Below, piece after piece: positions 20,090 to 32,250 of a stretch of DNA of 64,000 nt. The position numbers were made by a program, and so were the translations under genes. Numbering within the stretch: the first letter of the stretch is position 1; each line of letters opens with the position of its first letter. Origin of the DNA: Sipunculus nudus. Lineage: Eukaryota; Annelida; Sipuncula; Golfingiida; Sipunculidae. The notes beneath the pieces were generated by a model that was given only the letters and a program-made list of their open reading frames with translations, was not told the DNA's origin and did not search any database. The stretch is from NCBI GenBank assembly GCA_026874595.1, contig CM049315.1, positions 61,873,389-61,937,388 on the forward strand, given 5' to 3'.

Positions 20090-22420
20090 TTAGACAGCAC
20101 AACTTGCACTTGTGCTTGCTGTTGCGACCATTTTCTTAGCAACTGTTCTTCCAACTGTGCGTCCTATTATTGATTGAATCTTTTCAATGATTTCTAAGCC
20201 TTATCCATCTCCTTTACAGCTTCAGAAGAATTCTGTGATGCTTTTTTTCAGAAGCTGTTGATCCTGCTAAATCGGATCAAGTACTTTCTGCTTTTGCTGC
20301 TCTGCCATTTGCTGGGTTTCAGAGAATAGCTGTTTTTCCTTCACAGCCTTCTGAAATTTCTTATTTGATTCCTGGTCATGAACTAAAGATCTCTGAATGT
20401 TTTGATTTGTTCCTTAACTTGTTTTTCTTTCAAAGCTTTTTTGGATTCTGCTCCTTCACTTTCTATCCGCTCTATTTCTTGCTAGCATTTTCACAAGCAT
20501 TTATCCTGGCAATGGGACATGCTTAGAAGCATGAGAGTCCGCTCATTTCCATTTCGCTCTTAACTGTAAGGAGGGCATTGATAGCCAACATTTTCAGGGA
20601 TGCTCTGTGTTTAGAGAAAAATGTTTGCAATATCTAAAAATGCCCTCTCAGTGCCTGCGTTGCCATGTGCAAGAGATAATAAAGCTAGAACAAGCTTTCT
20701 TGTGACAGGGTATTTGTCACTTCAAGTTTTGTCTTTGATTGCAAGTACTTTCAACCAATAACGGTCAACATCACATCTCAACATCACATCCAGTCCCTTA
20801 GTATTTGCTCAATGCTGTATTGTCTAACTTCATCTGGTATGACATCCATCTCCACAGATGTGAGGGTGGTGGAAAGTCTTTTACCAAGGCGAACTGCAGC
20901 TTCTTCTGTGTTATCAATCATCTAGCCAAAGGGTAAAAAAACACTAGATCCTTCAAAGTTTGACTTTTTAGTTGCAAGTAGTGCAGCAGCTTTTTGAAAG
21001 CAGTCTGATAAAAGGCTCGTACTTTCTGACAGAATTCCTTGTTCTGAAGAGCTGACAATCCCCTGGACTTTGTTAAACCCTCCTGTGCAAGTCGGCCAAG
21101 AGACAGTTTCATACCATGAAGTCTGTTACAAACCTTACTCAAGTCAATTTTATGAAATACACTGCTTCCAGTCACACATTCAACAACTTCAGGTATCATG
21201 AACCTGTGCAACAATTTCTTCAAGCAGTTACATGTTCACTATACAGACAATGTGCCAATGGCTTGTCACTCTGGAAGAGTTTCTCAAGTTTTTCAAAAAC
21301 TTGTAAATCCATGTTTCAAGAATGACAAATGAAGTTCAGTTGTAGGGTCTTTCAGGGCTTTTCGAATCCGTAGAAATCTTGGCTGTGAAGAGTGGTATTT
21401 GTTGTTCTCTAGACATGCAAACAATGATTATAAAGCTTGTAATTGTTCAAGAATCCTGTCGGCAACTGAGATCAGACTAAGCCATCTGGTCTCTACATAA
21501 CGAAGGATTTTGTGTTTCTCTATGTCCATTATCCTTTGATAGTACTCATGATCTTCCACCACAGAGGGGTGATTCCAAAAGAAGTAGACAAGATCTAGTA
21601 CAAATTCTTCCACCAAATTCTCCTCACCAAATCTTGTGCAGCATATTAAGCATCATTGCTCACATGATGTAGTGTGCAGTGTCCAATGTCTATCAAATGG
21701 GGCATGGACTCTTTAAGCTGTTTAATTACACCATTTCTCTGTCCCATCATGACATTAGAGCTATCTGACATTACCATGAGAAGATTTTCTTTTGGAAAAG
21801 AATCTTTACTGAAAATGTCCAAATTTTTTTTTGTTAAATCACTTGCTTTAGCATGGCCAATAGTCACTGACTTGTAGAATCTGGTGGTGACTTTGCCTAT
21901 CTGATTATCAAAGTACTTGACAAGTAAATTTAGGTAGGTTGTTCCATATTTCTTGTTGCTTTCATCAATGAGTAGCGAAAATTTGTTCTTTTGTAAAGAT
22001 GAAACCAATTCCTGCTGCAGGTGTTGGAGTATTCCATCAGTTAAAAGGTAGGATGCCTTAGTTCTCTTTGAATGAAATGAGGTTGCTATTTTAGAATCAT
22101 CAAATGCTACTTTAACTAGTTCAGCAAGATGGTCTGCATATGCAAATGGAATGTTGGGCTTTGCTATGGCTAGTGGTGCTTGCATTTCAGCTCTAAGAAC
22201 CTTGTCCATAAGATATTCATCCTTGGAAACAGATTTTACAAATCCACAGATACTGCTGGAGGAAGTAACATGTTTTCTCCTATTTTTATGAATCTCAGTC
22301 TTTGAATGAGCTAGAAGAGCGAATTTGCCATTATTTTTTTATAGATATGGACTTTGCGCACTATCTGCATAAACCACAGGCTTGCTTTTCTTTGTCTGCA
22401 GAACACCATTTTCCTATCTG
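20090..22420 (-). pseudogene. hAT-family transposase-like gene, degenerate
   Basis: Read on the minus strand. A zinc-finger-like N-terminal part around 22230-22400 contains GKFALLAHSKTEIHKNRRKH. A well-kept RNase H-like catalytic region spans 22209-21646, with FSLLIDESNKKYGTTYLNLL, VMSDSSNVMMG and HLIDIGHCTLHHV. Next come HKILRYVETRWLSL near 21500 and a helical region to about 20920. The hAT C-terminal dimerisation signature LALLSLAHGNAGTERAF is at about 20640-20700. A charged coiled-coil tail follows to about 20090. This is the architecture of hAT transposases and their host relatives (ZNF862/KIAA1586-like). Stops and frameshifts at about 20660, 20917, 21420 and 21640 break it. The enzyme would cut and paste DNA; terminal inverted repeats were not identified. 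Confidence 0.8.
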
Positions 22421-23574
22421 GTCTCCATTTGTGTCAATAACACTTTCCCAAGCTGTTAAATAGTTTTGTTCACTGTGATGACCACTCATGCTGACATTTA
22501 AACATGCAAGACTATTAGGCTCTTCAGAAAATTTAGTCTATAAAGCCCAGCACCACTAGAAAGCTATTCAGACCATACATGCACCTGAAAGCAAATGAAA
22601 GATTGCTAAGACATCCATACCACAGGACTGTAAAAGAAAGCCACCTTAGATCAAGTCTCAAATAAATATAGGATGTTCATGATGAGGCATAACTGACATT
22701 TTACTTTATTTATTGACACTTATTGATAGATTAAGGTTTTAAGTATCAAACTTTTTTCTTACATGCACTCAGTTACCATCCTATACTGAACTGCAAGTTG
22801 ATTCTGGCGGTCAATAAAATTAGCTTGCAAATTCAAAAGCATAGTAAGTGTAGGACAGGTACTAAGCTAGGATAAGCTTAGAAGAGCTACTAAAACAAAC
22901 CGCATTCCACACCAATGAGCTTTGTTAGGAAGGTTTTAAATTTATAACAAGATGCCATATTCTGTAACAGATAAGTATGATTATCTTTTCATATGCAATT
23001 CATTTAACCCAACATAGTATCATGGAATATATATTGCTGCCTTAATCATATAATTTCTATAACTGACAGCTTACATTTTAATTTTCATGCTCGTCTTGAG
23101 GTTCCATGCACTGGATATTAAGCATTAGTTGAACAGATTAATTGTACACAAGAGTAATTAATAGGTGTTAAGAATAATAGGATTTGGATTTGCATTATGA
23201 CACATTGCTCAAATTTGTTAAAGGGCTGAAATAGGATGCTGAAGGACAAATAATATTGGTATACATATAGCCCCAAATGCCAGATACATGCATGGTTCAC
23301 ATACATCTATTTGCAGATAAGGGCATTTTGAACCTGCTGGCCATCTGTACACAAATAAAGTTGTGAGCTGCCCACTTTTAATTCTAACTGTATCACAAGG
23401 GGGTAACAGTGTATATCAGACCTCCATGAAAAAAAGGGAAAAAAAGAGTGCTGTCAAAAAAAAGAGTAAAAAAGTAATTAGCGTCATTTCCACAAATTAA
23501 AAAAAAGAGTGACTCTTTTTTAAAAGAGTGATTTGGCAGGTCTGGATTACGTCAGCCTTCCGGTTTGACATGAC
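22421..23574. other. Unassigned sequence
   Basis: AT-rich. A-rich stretches with AAAAAGAGTG repeats occur at about 23430-23530. No gene recognised. Confidence 0.5.
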
Positions 23575-23850
23575 CTCGAAACGCGAGCTCGCACGTGTGG
23601 ACAATGGCGGCAGCATGGCCGACTGAGTGATGTTCGCAGTAATTCATTACTGTTTGTTTGTAGGGATTTACGGAATGATACATCGAGTGAACAGTGGTCA
23701 TTACATAAATTTACCTTTAAATGTGTGTCATGTTATATACTGTAATAACAGTCCACGCACGACAGTGGAAAAAAACGGACATGCCTGGTGACAGTGAAAA
23801 AAGGGACATGGCCCGCAGCAGTGAAAAAATTAACATGGCCGCCGGCAGCA
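23575..23850. other. Small CpG-richer patch with a triplicated motif
   Basis: CGAAACGCGAGCTCGCACGT at about 23577 and ACAATGGCGGCAGCATGG at about 23602 form a local CpG cluster. Downstream, three imperfect copies of CAGTGRAAAAA...ACATGSC lie at about 23763, 23791 and 23819. The patch might be a promoter or 5' untranslated region, but the only ATG frame stops after a few codons and nothing confirms transcription. Confidence 0.35.
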
Positions 23851-24975
23851 TCGACCCACTTAATGCATGATTATCGTGGATCACATGTAGTTTTGAAGAA
23901 GCAGGCATATTGGAATACATTTTGTAAAGTTTTGCATAAAATTTGTATATCGCAATTCAGATAGAAACTTAATATTTATTATCAGACATGTTGTTTTACT
24001 GCACTTGCGGGGTTTGCTGAAACAAGACTTCGTTCAGAAGCAAGACATGGTGTATTGAGGAGACCGAGAGTTTTTTCATCGAAAAATATATTGAAAGAAA
24101 ATATTTGATATGACCCTAAAACTTCAGTTTATAAATTATTGTCTCCATGGAGAAAATTAATAACTAAATTTGGATTTTTTTTAAAGACTACCGACCTCAT
24201 ATCAGCCAATTTTCTTCTTTTACGAAATATCCCCGCGTTTCACAGGCGCTTGAATTGCTATAAGTGTAGATTTTGGTTAAATTTGTTACTTTTCTGGGTC
24301 ATTTCCTTATAACTATTACTTATCTGACATTTTTCAAGCGTTGTTCAAACTATATGGTCCGTCTCTTTATTATTTACTTAATATTTGGGTTCCCAAATAT
24401 TTGCAACCTTTTGATTAGGCTCACAGAAATGTGTTGGGTACCAGTCTTTATACTTATTGTTAAAAGTCCACCAGAAGATGACAAAAAATTGTGTTTGGTT
24501 CTACCAATTCACGGAAGCAACGCATTTGCAAATGAAGATGCCGGCCTTGCATATGTAAATAAGCTACTGAGAAGCATTATTTACTGGTCTATCGCTTAGA
24601 ATAGGGTAGGGGTTTGTTTATATAGTTAACTGAAAATTATTTAACCCAAAATTTGTACGAACAGGGATTCAAGCACCTGTGCCTTTTTTAGTTTTGCCAA
24701 ACGAGCCCGATGATGTATTTTTAAATAACACCGGCCTTAAATAGAAGCCGACTTTGTTTAGACGCCTGGACAAAGCAGGTCTGAAAAAATAAACGCCCGG
24801 GTGTTTGATCATTGAAATTCGGTATATGAATGTCTATGACTGACAGCTACGACATCTTGCGGCCCCTTTTTATACTCCGGCTTGTTCTGTAAGGCCATTA
24901 ATTGGGTCTTTATTCTTTGTTAGCATAATCGTAGGCAATGAACCTTGACAAACCGTAGCAACACCTTGCTGTCCC
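23851..24975. other. Unassigned sequence
   Basis: An open frame at 24273-24599 (+, 108 codons, hydrophobic N-terminal half) resembles no family I know and may be chance. Nothing else recognised. Confidence 0.45.
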
Positions 24976-24984
24976 ATTACCGTG

Positions 24985-25863
24985 TAGACTGGTACCCTGC
25001 TCTATTATGGCCCTCAGCCAAGCATAGAGACAGGCGTACAACGCCATCTTAAGGCCAAAATAAAAAAGATATGGTTCGCAGGCACTTTTTTTTCAGAAAT
25101 CAATGCGGGCGGGCGCTTTTTTTTATTTTAATTTTTTGGTATGTTCCGATAAAAATGTCAAATGATAAGGGAAAAGCATGAAAATAACAGTTTTATTTTG
25201 CTAAATAAGTCAAAGCACTACAAAACAAAGGGAAATTGTATGGTTTTATCTTCTTGAAAGAAATGTCGGAGCGGCAGCAGCTCAAAATTGGAAAGTTTTT
25301 ATTGAAAATCAGAATAAAAATGTTTGATGCGGGGGCTTAAAATTGATGCGGGCGGTGCCTGAGAACCATACCTTTAATTTTTTTGGCCTAAGTACTCCCA
25401 GTTGCAACTCCTGACTTACCTGTAGACTGGTTCCAACTGCAGTATGCACGCTCATACCGATTGTCATGGACGTTCAAGCGATGCTTGCTAATTATCCGTG
25501 AAGATTTTGCTAAAAATGATTTTCTTTAGTTATTTCTAATTTTACAAATATTTAAAAATGTGTTGATGCACAAAAATTGGATGAATGTATGAATAGATAA
25601 TAAGATGTACTGAATCTTTGGTATTCCACTGTACGTGACATAGATTTACTATCAATAACTATTAATCTAATCATTAATGTCAGGCGTAATACACAGCCAA
25701 TTTTTGGCAACTTCTTTGAGCAAACGAAATGCTTATTTTTATCATATATAATACATACTTGAGTTGGAACCAGTCTGCCGGGAGTACGTAAGATGGCGTT
25801 GTACGCCCGTCTCTATGATTGGCCTAGAGCAGCGGTGCGATAATAGAGTGGGGTACCAGTCTA
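24985..25863. mobile_element. Non-autonomous DNA transposon, TAG...CTA ends
   Basis: The ends are perfect inverted repeats for 13 bp (TAGACTGGTACCC...GGGTACCAGTCTA). Homology continues for about 110 bp through ATAGAGACRGGCGTACAACG and CAGACTGGTTCCAACT. There is no coding capacity. The left arm is interrupted by another MITE (25052-25388), while the right arm keeps the uninterrupted junction. Without that insertion the element is about 540 bp. Long inverted repeats with a 9-bp duplication are typical of Mutator-like elements, but the superfamily is inferred from these features only. Confidence 0.85.
25052..25388. mobile_element. MITE nested in the left arm of the transposon at 24985-25863
   Basis: About 33-bp inverted ends, beginning AGGCCAAAATAAAAAAGATA and containing ATGGTTCKCAGGCAC, are flanked by TA on both sides. 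The intact sequence of the opposite host arm (CCATCTTACGTACTCCC) shows the empty site and a TA target, as used by Tc1/mariner-type elements. The 337-bp interior is non-coding and has two GATGCGGGCGG-like motifs. Confidence 0.8.
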
Positions 25864-25872
25864 ATTACCGTG

Positions 25873-27447
25873 ACAGAAAAAAAATAATGGGGCTGTGCGG
25901 TAAAATGACAGGTACAATCAAAACTTTCACAGTACTGTCCAATGCTACTCATACACCCTGCGCGACTTCGCACTGGACAAGCTGACACTGAACAGCAGGA
26001 CTCCAAAACTAAGTATTGCAACCGGTATATAAGGATTCGGTAGCCGATGAATGCGCATGAATGTGTACATTAATTAACGAATGCGCATGCATGAAATTTT
26101 GACTTCCACTTGCATAGCAACCCTATGCTTACGCTCAACTGTTGAAAGCAGTATCCGACGTAATTCTACTGTCTGGCATTTACGAGGTGTCGTGATAATG
26201 AAGGAACGCGAGTAGAACTGGGAACCCCCGCGAGTACAACATTCAGCAGCAATAAAACCTCGGGACGCGAGTTCGTTTGATGCTGTACAACGTTGGAAGT
26301 ACTACCCCCTTTCAATTTTAACATCCTTGTTCAGATTAATTAGGGTTCGTGTTACGAAAAAGAATTATCTTTTTTTCAAACAAAGCTTGGTGGTACCAAT
26401 GTGTGTTTCGTGACATGTTATTTTACACGCCAGATGACAAACTGCAAATGTTAAGCTACCTGAATATTAAAATATATAAAAAACTCATTCCCGCTGACAA
26501 AAGTCCTAGATTTTAAATTATAAAAGAAAACATTATACTACTAATTTTGCTGATTTGTTTCCTTTGTAAAATTAACAAAAAAATTTCAGGATAAAATTTT
26601 CATGTCATCATTTCAAACACAAATTAACAAACTATAAGTGATTTTAATACGTTTAATTACAAAGACTAGAACTCAAAGTTAATTGTGTTGATTTTGACGT
26701 TTACAAATTATAAACATTGAAAAGGGAAGTTGAGAAGTTCTGCATCGCTTGATTATTCAACGTTTTGTCAAAAAAGGGTAAAATCAATGCATTGTGCATA
26801 TTTGCGGAAACCACATCTCATCATGGATTTTCAAAAACTAAACATCCTTCCGGTTAAACTTATAATTTCAAATTCCCGCGTTGGGTGGACAATATTTTAG
26901 CAGTTTGTGAAGCAGCACTTTAAATTAAATAATATCCGCAAGGATGACACTGGTGAAAGATGCCTAAGGATTAATTTATAGCATGGAGTTCTTGAAGGAC
27001 TTTTAATTTGAAAATGTTTATTTCATTTTTTTGTTTATATTTTCATGGTGACATTTTAATTTTTGCAACGTCAGATGTACACATTATTTTCTATTATTAA
27101 CCACACAAGATATGCGTGGAAACATGCGTAAAAATATTGAAATGTGCCGTCACCTGTCGTTTAAAGGGTGAAACCTTTGAGGAAAAATACTGTGATATAT
27201 GCCATCACATTAACTAATGTAATATTTGACCCGAAAATAACAACTCTTTTGTAAGCTGATTCGATAAAAAATGAAATGAAATCTGCAGTACTGTATAATT
27301 TATTTAGAATTGAATGTTGTAAGCCTTTGAATCTTTGACACCAAGATTCTTGAATGCGAATCCAGCAGCTGCATTTAGTTCACAACTGACCGTGTTTCAC
27401 TACATTTTTGTGGCATTTTAACCACGAGATGTCACGATAGCAATTAC
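25873..27447. other. Unassigned sequence
   Basis: No gene recognised. A patch at 26040-26100 repeats GAATGCGCATG twice. Otherwise AT-rich, presumably intronic to the minus-strand gene. Confidence 0.5.
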
Positions 27448-27561
27448 CTACCCGCAGTCTGATCTGGCTCACTATCCGCTTGGTCTCGGGCAGGTCAAAG
27501 TAAAGGTACTCTTCCTGGTACTCTGTACTCATTGTGAAGGCAAGCACTACACTGCGAGGAC
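27448..27561 (-). CDS. Exon: start of IgGFc-binding-like domain
   Basis: A TGTGTAACAG acceptor is followed by 114 bp of open frame ending at GTAG/GTAATT. Both boundaries are phase 1. The peptide reads GPRSVVLAFTMSTEYQEEYL and continues with a strand ending in RLRV. Codon use looks protein-coding. A small hydrophobic patch ending in F and a later acidic/hydrophobic strand recall the opening of IgGFc-binding N-terminal domains, which in molluscs often follow EGF repeats. The first Gly codon is completed by the last G of the micro-exon at 38742. An alternative donor (CGG/GTAGGT) lies 4 bp upstream. Confidence 0.65.
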
Positions 27562-27655
27562 CTGTTACACAGAATTTAAGACATATCACTATACATTCAA
27601 ACTTTACATTCAGACTTCAGGGAATAATTTAACAACTTGTCAAGGGCACCGCAAA

Positions 27656-27900
27656 CGTGCATAATACGCCCGTCATATCTGGTGACCTCTGACCTCATTA
27701 AATATGCATGCATTTTGAAGAGAAGGTAAATCAGGTGAGAGAGTCTATTGGTAAATATGTATAATGAATTTCCTGATAATCCATAGGATATTTTGTGCGG
27801 TGACCTCATTAAATATGCGTAGACTTTGCCGGAACCCGAACTTTGGCGAGAAATTTTTATTGTTAAACATTTTTTTTTGAGGAGTTTTATCAAAATCCTT
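27656..27900 (+). mobile_element. Truncated relative of the MITE at 46058-46737
   Basis: It starts with ATAATACGCCCGTCATAT and repeats TGACCTCATTAAATATGCRT twice and GAGTTTTATCAAAATCC once, all found in the 46-kb element. The opposite inverted end is absent. Confidence 0.65.
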
Positions 27901-27925
27901 CATAGTCTTCATTATTTATCTCGAC

Positions 27926-28750
27926 ATCAGTTTCTGCAGACTGATGGCGCCATCTGAATTTTTTTTTTCTAATTTTACGCAATCTGTTGTTATTGTTTGA
28001 GACCTTCAAAGATGTTAACACGTTAATTGTAACCATTGCACCTAGAATCTTTTCACTTGACATCCAGAGAGGTCAATGATAAATCATTTTTGAAACCTGA
28101 AATTAAGTTTCTGTAACCTATAACCTCCATAGCTCGGACATAACGCCTGTCCTTTTGGACAATATCATAGAAGGGGCAGACTCGTTGCTGCTACATGTAT
28201 CAAGCGGCAAACTGCATGGAAAGGACATCAGTTTCTGTAACCTATAACCTCCGAGTTATGGGCTCATAAGTACCGCCCCCCCCAAAAAAAAAATTAAAAC
28301 TTTGATACAAAAGCTTCACTATCTGAACAACTGATGCATTGATCACAAGGATTCTTTGCATGCATATTTATCATGGAGTGTTTCATCAGTTTCTGTAGAC
28401 TTGTGGCGCCACATTTTTTTCTAATTTTTATGCATTTGTTTCTCTAATTTGAGATCTTCAAAGATGCATTTGTCCGTTAACAGGGCACAAATCGTAACCA
28501 TTTGACCTTGTATCTTCTAACTTGACAGCCAGGAAGGTTCATGAAAAATCTTTTCGGAAATCTGAAATTAAGTCTCTGTTACCCATATTCTCTGAGCTAT
28601 GGGGCTAATAATTGCATGTGCAAGGACATATGGAAATATGTCAGTCGGTTGAGCGTCATTACCCATGGGTCACTTGTTTGGACAACGACCAGGAAAAGTA
28701 CCAGGAACCTCAAAGGGCTGGCGAATGTATTTAGTGTTCTCATTTATAAA
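27926..28750 (+). repeat. Diverged tandem duplication of about 460 bp
   Basis: CATCAGTTTCTGYAGACT at 27926 and 28386 begins two copies. Each continues with GGCGCCA, GAGAYCTTCAAAGATG, a CTTGACAKCCAG motif and a CTGAAATTAAGTYTCTGT motif at the same offsets. The second copy fades after about 28640. Confidence 0.75.
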
Positions 28751-29824
28751 GGTTAATATTGATACTTCTTATTGTTGATGTGGTCGCCGCAGATGTGCAC
28801 AACGTATTGCTGAAGTCTCCCAAATAAGGGAGAAAATACCAAATTCTTGAGACATTGTTATTTGGTGGTTAAATAATGCTGTACCTTTATAGAAGGCCAT
28901 ACATTGCGAGTAATAGCATAACAATATATACAATTGATAATAATTCCTTCAGGGCCTTTAAGAGGAAAATTTTGAGGCGGTACTAGCCCGATTAAAACGG
29001 ACTCAAAATTATTAGGCCCTGCCATATATAGGGCCTAATAATTTTTAGTCCGATTCAATCGGGCTAAGGCGGTACATGAAGGTTCGAGGGATCCCTCTCT
29101 GGGACACCCCCCAGTTGTATGGGTTGAATCTAATGTGTATTCAGTTTAAGGCCGAAGCAACGTAGCCTATGGAAGGGGTAACAGACAAGGGACTATAGGG
29201 GAAGGATGCACAGGAATGCTTTTTTTCTGCATTTGAGACCTTGTATAACAGGTTCTCATGCAAATACTTTCTCCGCTATGATAAACTCCTTGTCTTTATG
29301 TAGGCCTTATTAACACACAAAAGTAATGAAATATTTCGTGAATGAAAGCTGTTTTGCTATAATATTTTATTGTTTATAAATGCAATACTTACATTATTAA
29401 CGTAGAGCAAACCTTAAAACACATTACAGATTAGACATAATTGTTCAATAAACAAAATTTTTAAAAATTTCAAGTAAAATTGTAATCACAAATAATTAAA
29501 AAGGCATCACTACAGCCTCAAAGCAGAAAAGGAAGGTCCCTAAAAGGGGTTAAGAATTACCCAAGAACAGTACACGTTACTCTAGTTTGCTATCTATACT
29601 AACAACAAAAGTATTCCTACAAAAACGACAAAACAAATTGGAACTTACAAGGGGTAAAAATTACAGCAGCTAATAGTCAGCAGCTTGATAGATTATTATT
29701 ATTGTATGATAGATCACAATGTACCGACGCAGCCAAAGGCAGTGCAGATGTGTCAGTTTGCCGCATGATACATGTAGCAGCAACGGGTCTGCCCCTTCTA
29801 TGATATTGTCCAAAAGGACAGGCG
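28144..29824. repeat. Near-identical 70-bp inverted repeat pair, 1.6 kb apart
   Basis: Positions 28144-28214 and 29753-29824 are reverse complements over about 70 bp with two or three mismatches (CCTGTCCTTTTGGACAATAT, GAAGGGGCAGA, GTTGCTGCTACATGTATCA). They point inward, as terminal inverted repeats would. No obvious target duplication was found, so two independent insertions in opposite orientation remain possible. Confidence 0.8.
28984..29066. mobile_element. 83-bp palindromic element with 9-bp target duplication
   Basis: The element begins TAGCCCGATT and ends AATCGGGCTA. Its two halves pair over about 36 bp with about four mismatches around a short CATATA-containing loop. AGGCGGTAC lies directly outside both ends (28975-28983 and 29067-29075). 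It is almost entirely inverted repeat, and its TAG...CTA ends and 9-bp duplication match those of the element at 24985-25863. Confidence 0.85.
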
Positions 29825-31572
<1,748 letters not shown>

Positions 31573-32250
31573 TATAATCTTATGACACTAAGATGTAATT
31601 TCAGAAAAAAGGACTCCTGCCTTATCTGTTAATAAAAAGTTCAAGTGTCAGCAGGCTTTTCTTTTGTGCATATCGCGAGTTTTCTTGTAACCTAGTGGAC
31701 ATGATTTTATGTTCTTATCATGCTGAAGTATCAATATCTGAATAGCCGAAGTGTATTAAGCATTGTAAAACATCCTTTCCTATTCAGATATACTTTATTA
31801 TTATAGTAAAGTACACCAAAGGTGATCGTTTATTTTTAATGAAAAATTGCTACCCTAAAATTCATCATTTGTCATCATTATATTAACAAGTACCGGCAAG
31901 CATTATAATCTGGTTTACAGCTCATTACACGGTAGGGGATTGTTGTTAAGGTTGATTGAACACTATTTAAGCCAATGTCTGCACAAACAGGGATTCGATT
32001 CAAGCGCCTGTGATTCTTCACAACCACAAAAGTAATGCATGTACAAATCAATACCGAATCCACTAAACCTGATTTACCTCTCCCGGTTTACTCGCCATCA
32101 GTTGTCACTCAAAGCGATCCCAGTGTAAATTGATCCCACCAAGTAAATAAACCCTGAATGTATAACCATACTGCATGACGACGTTATTATGCAGATCCCA
32201 TAACGTTATATAAACGAGTTTTATATGCCAGCTACCTTTAGAAGATGCCT
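31573..32250. other. Unassigned sequence
   Basis: AT-rich flank of the satellite; no recognised feature. Confidence 0.5.

Larger units (their letters stand above)
24976..25872. repeat. 9-bp target-site duplication ATTACCGTG (both flanks)
   Basis: ATTACCGTG occurs at 24976-24984 and again at 25864-25872, immediately outside the inverted-repeat element in direct orientation. A perfect 9-bp match at exactly the TIR boundaries is strong evidence for transposition. Confidence 0.85.

Noticed and set aside
23602-23640. Start of a gene at ACAATGGCGGCAGCATGG
   Set aside because: The context looks like a translation start, but the frame ends after about eight codons and no donor site is convincing.
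24273-24599. 108-codon plus-strand open frame
   Set aside because: No recognisable domain; the hydrophobic N-terminal half comes from T-rich sequence. Likely chance.
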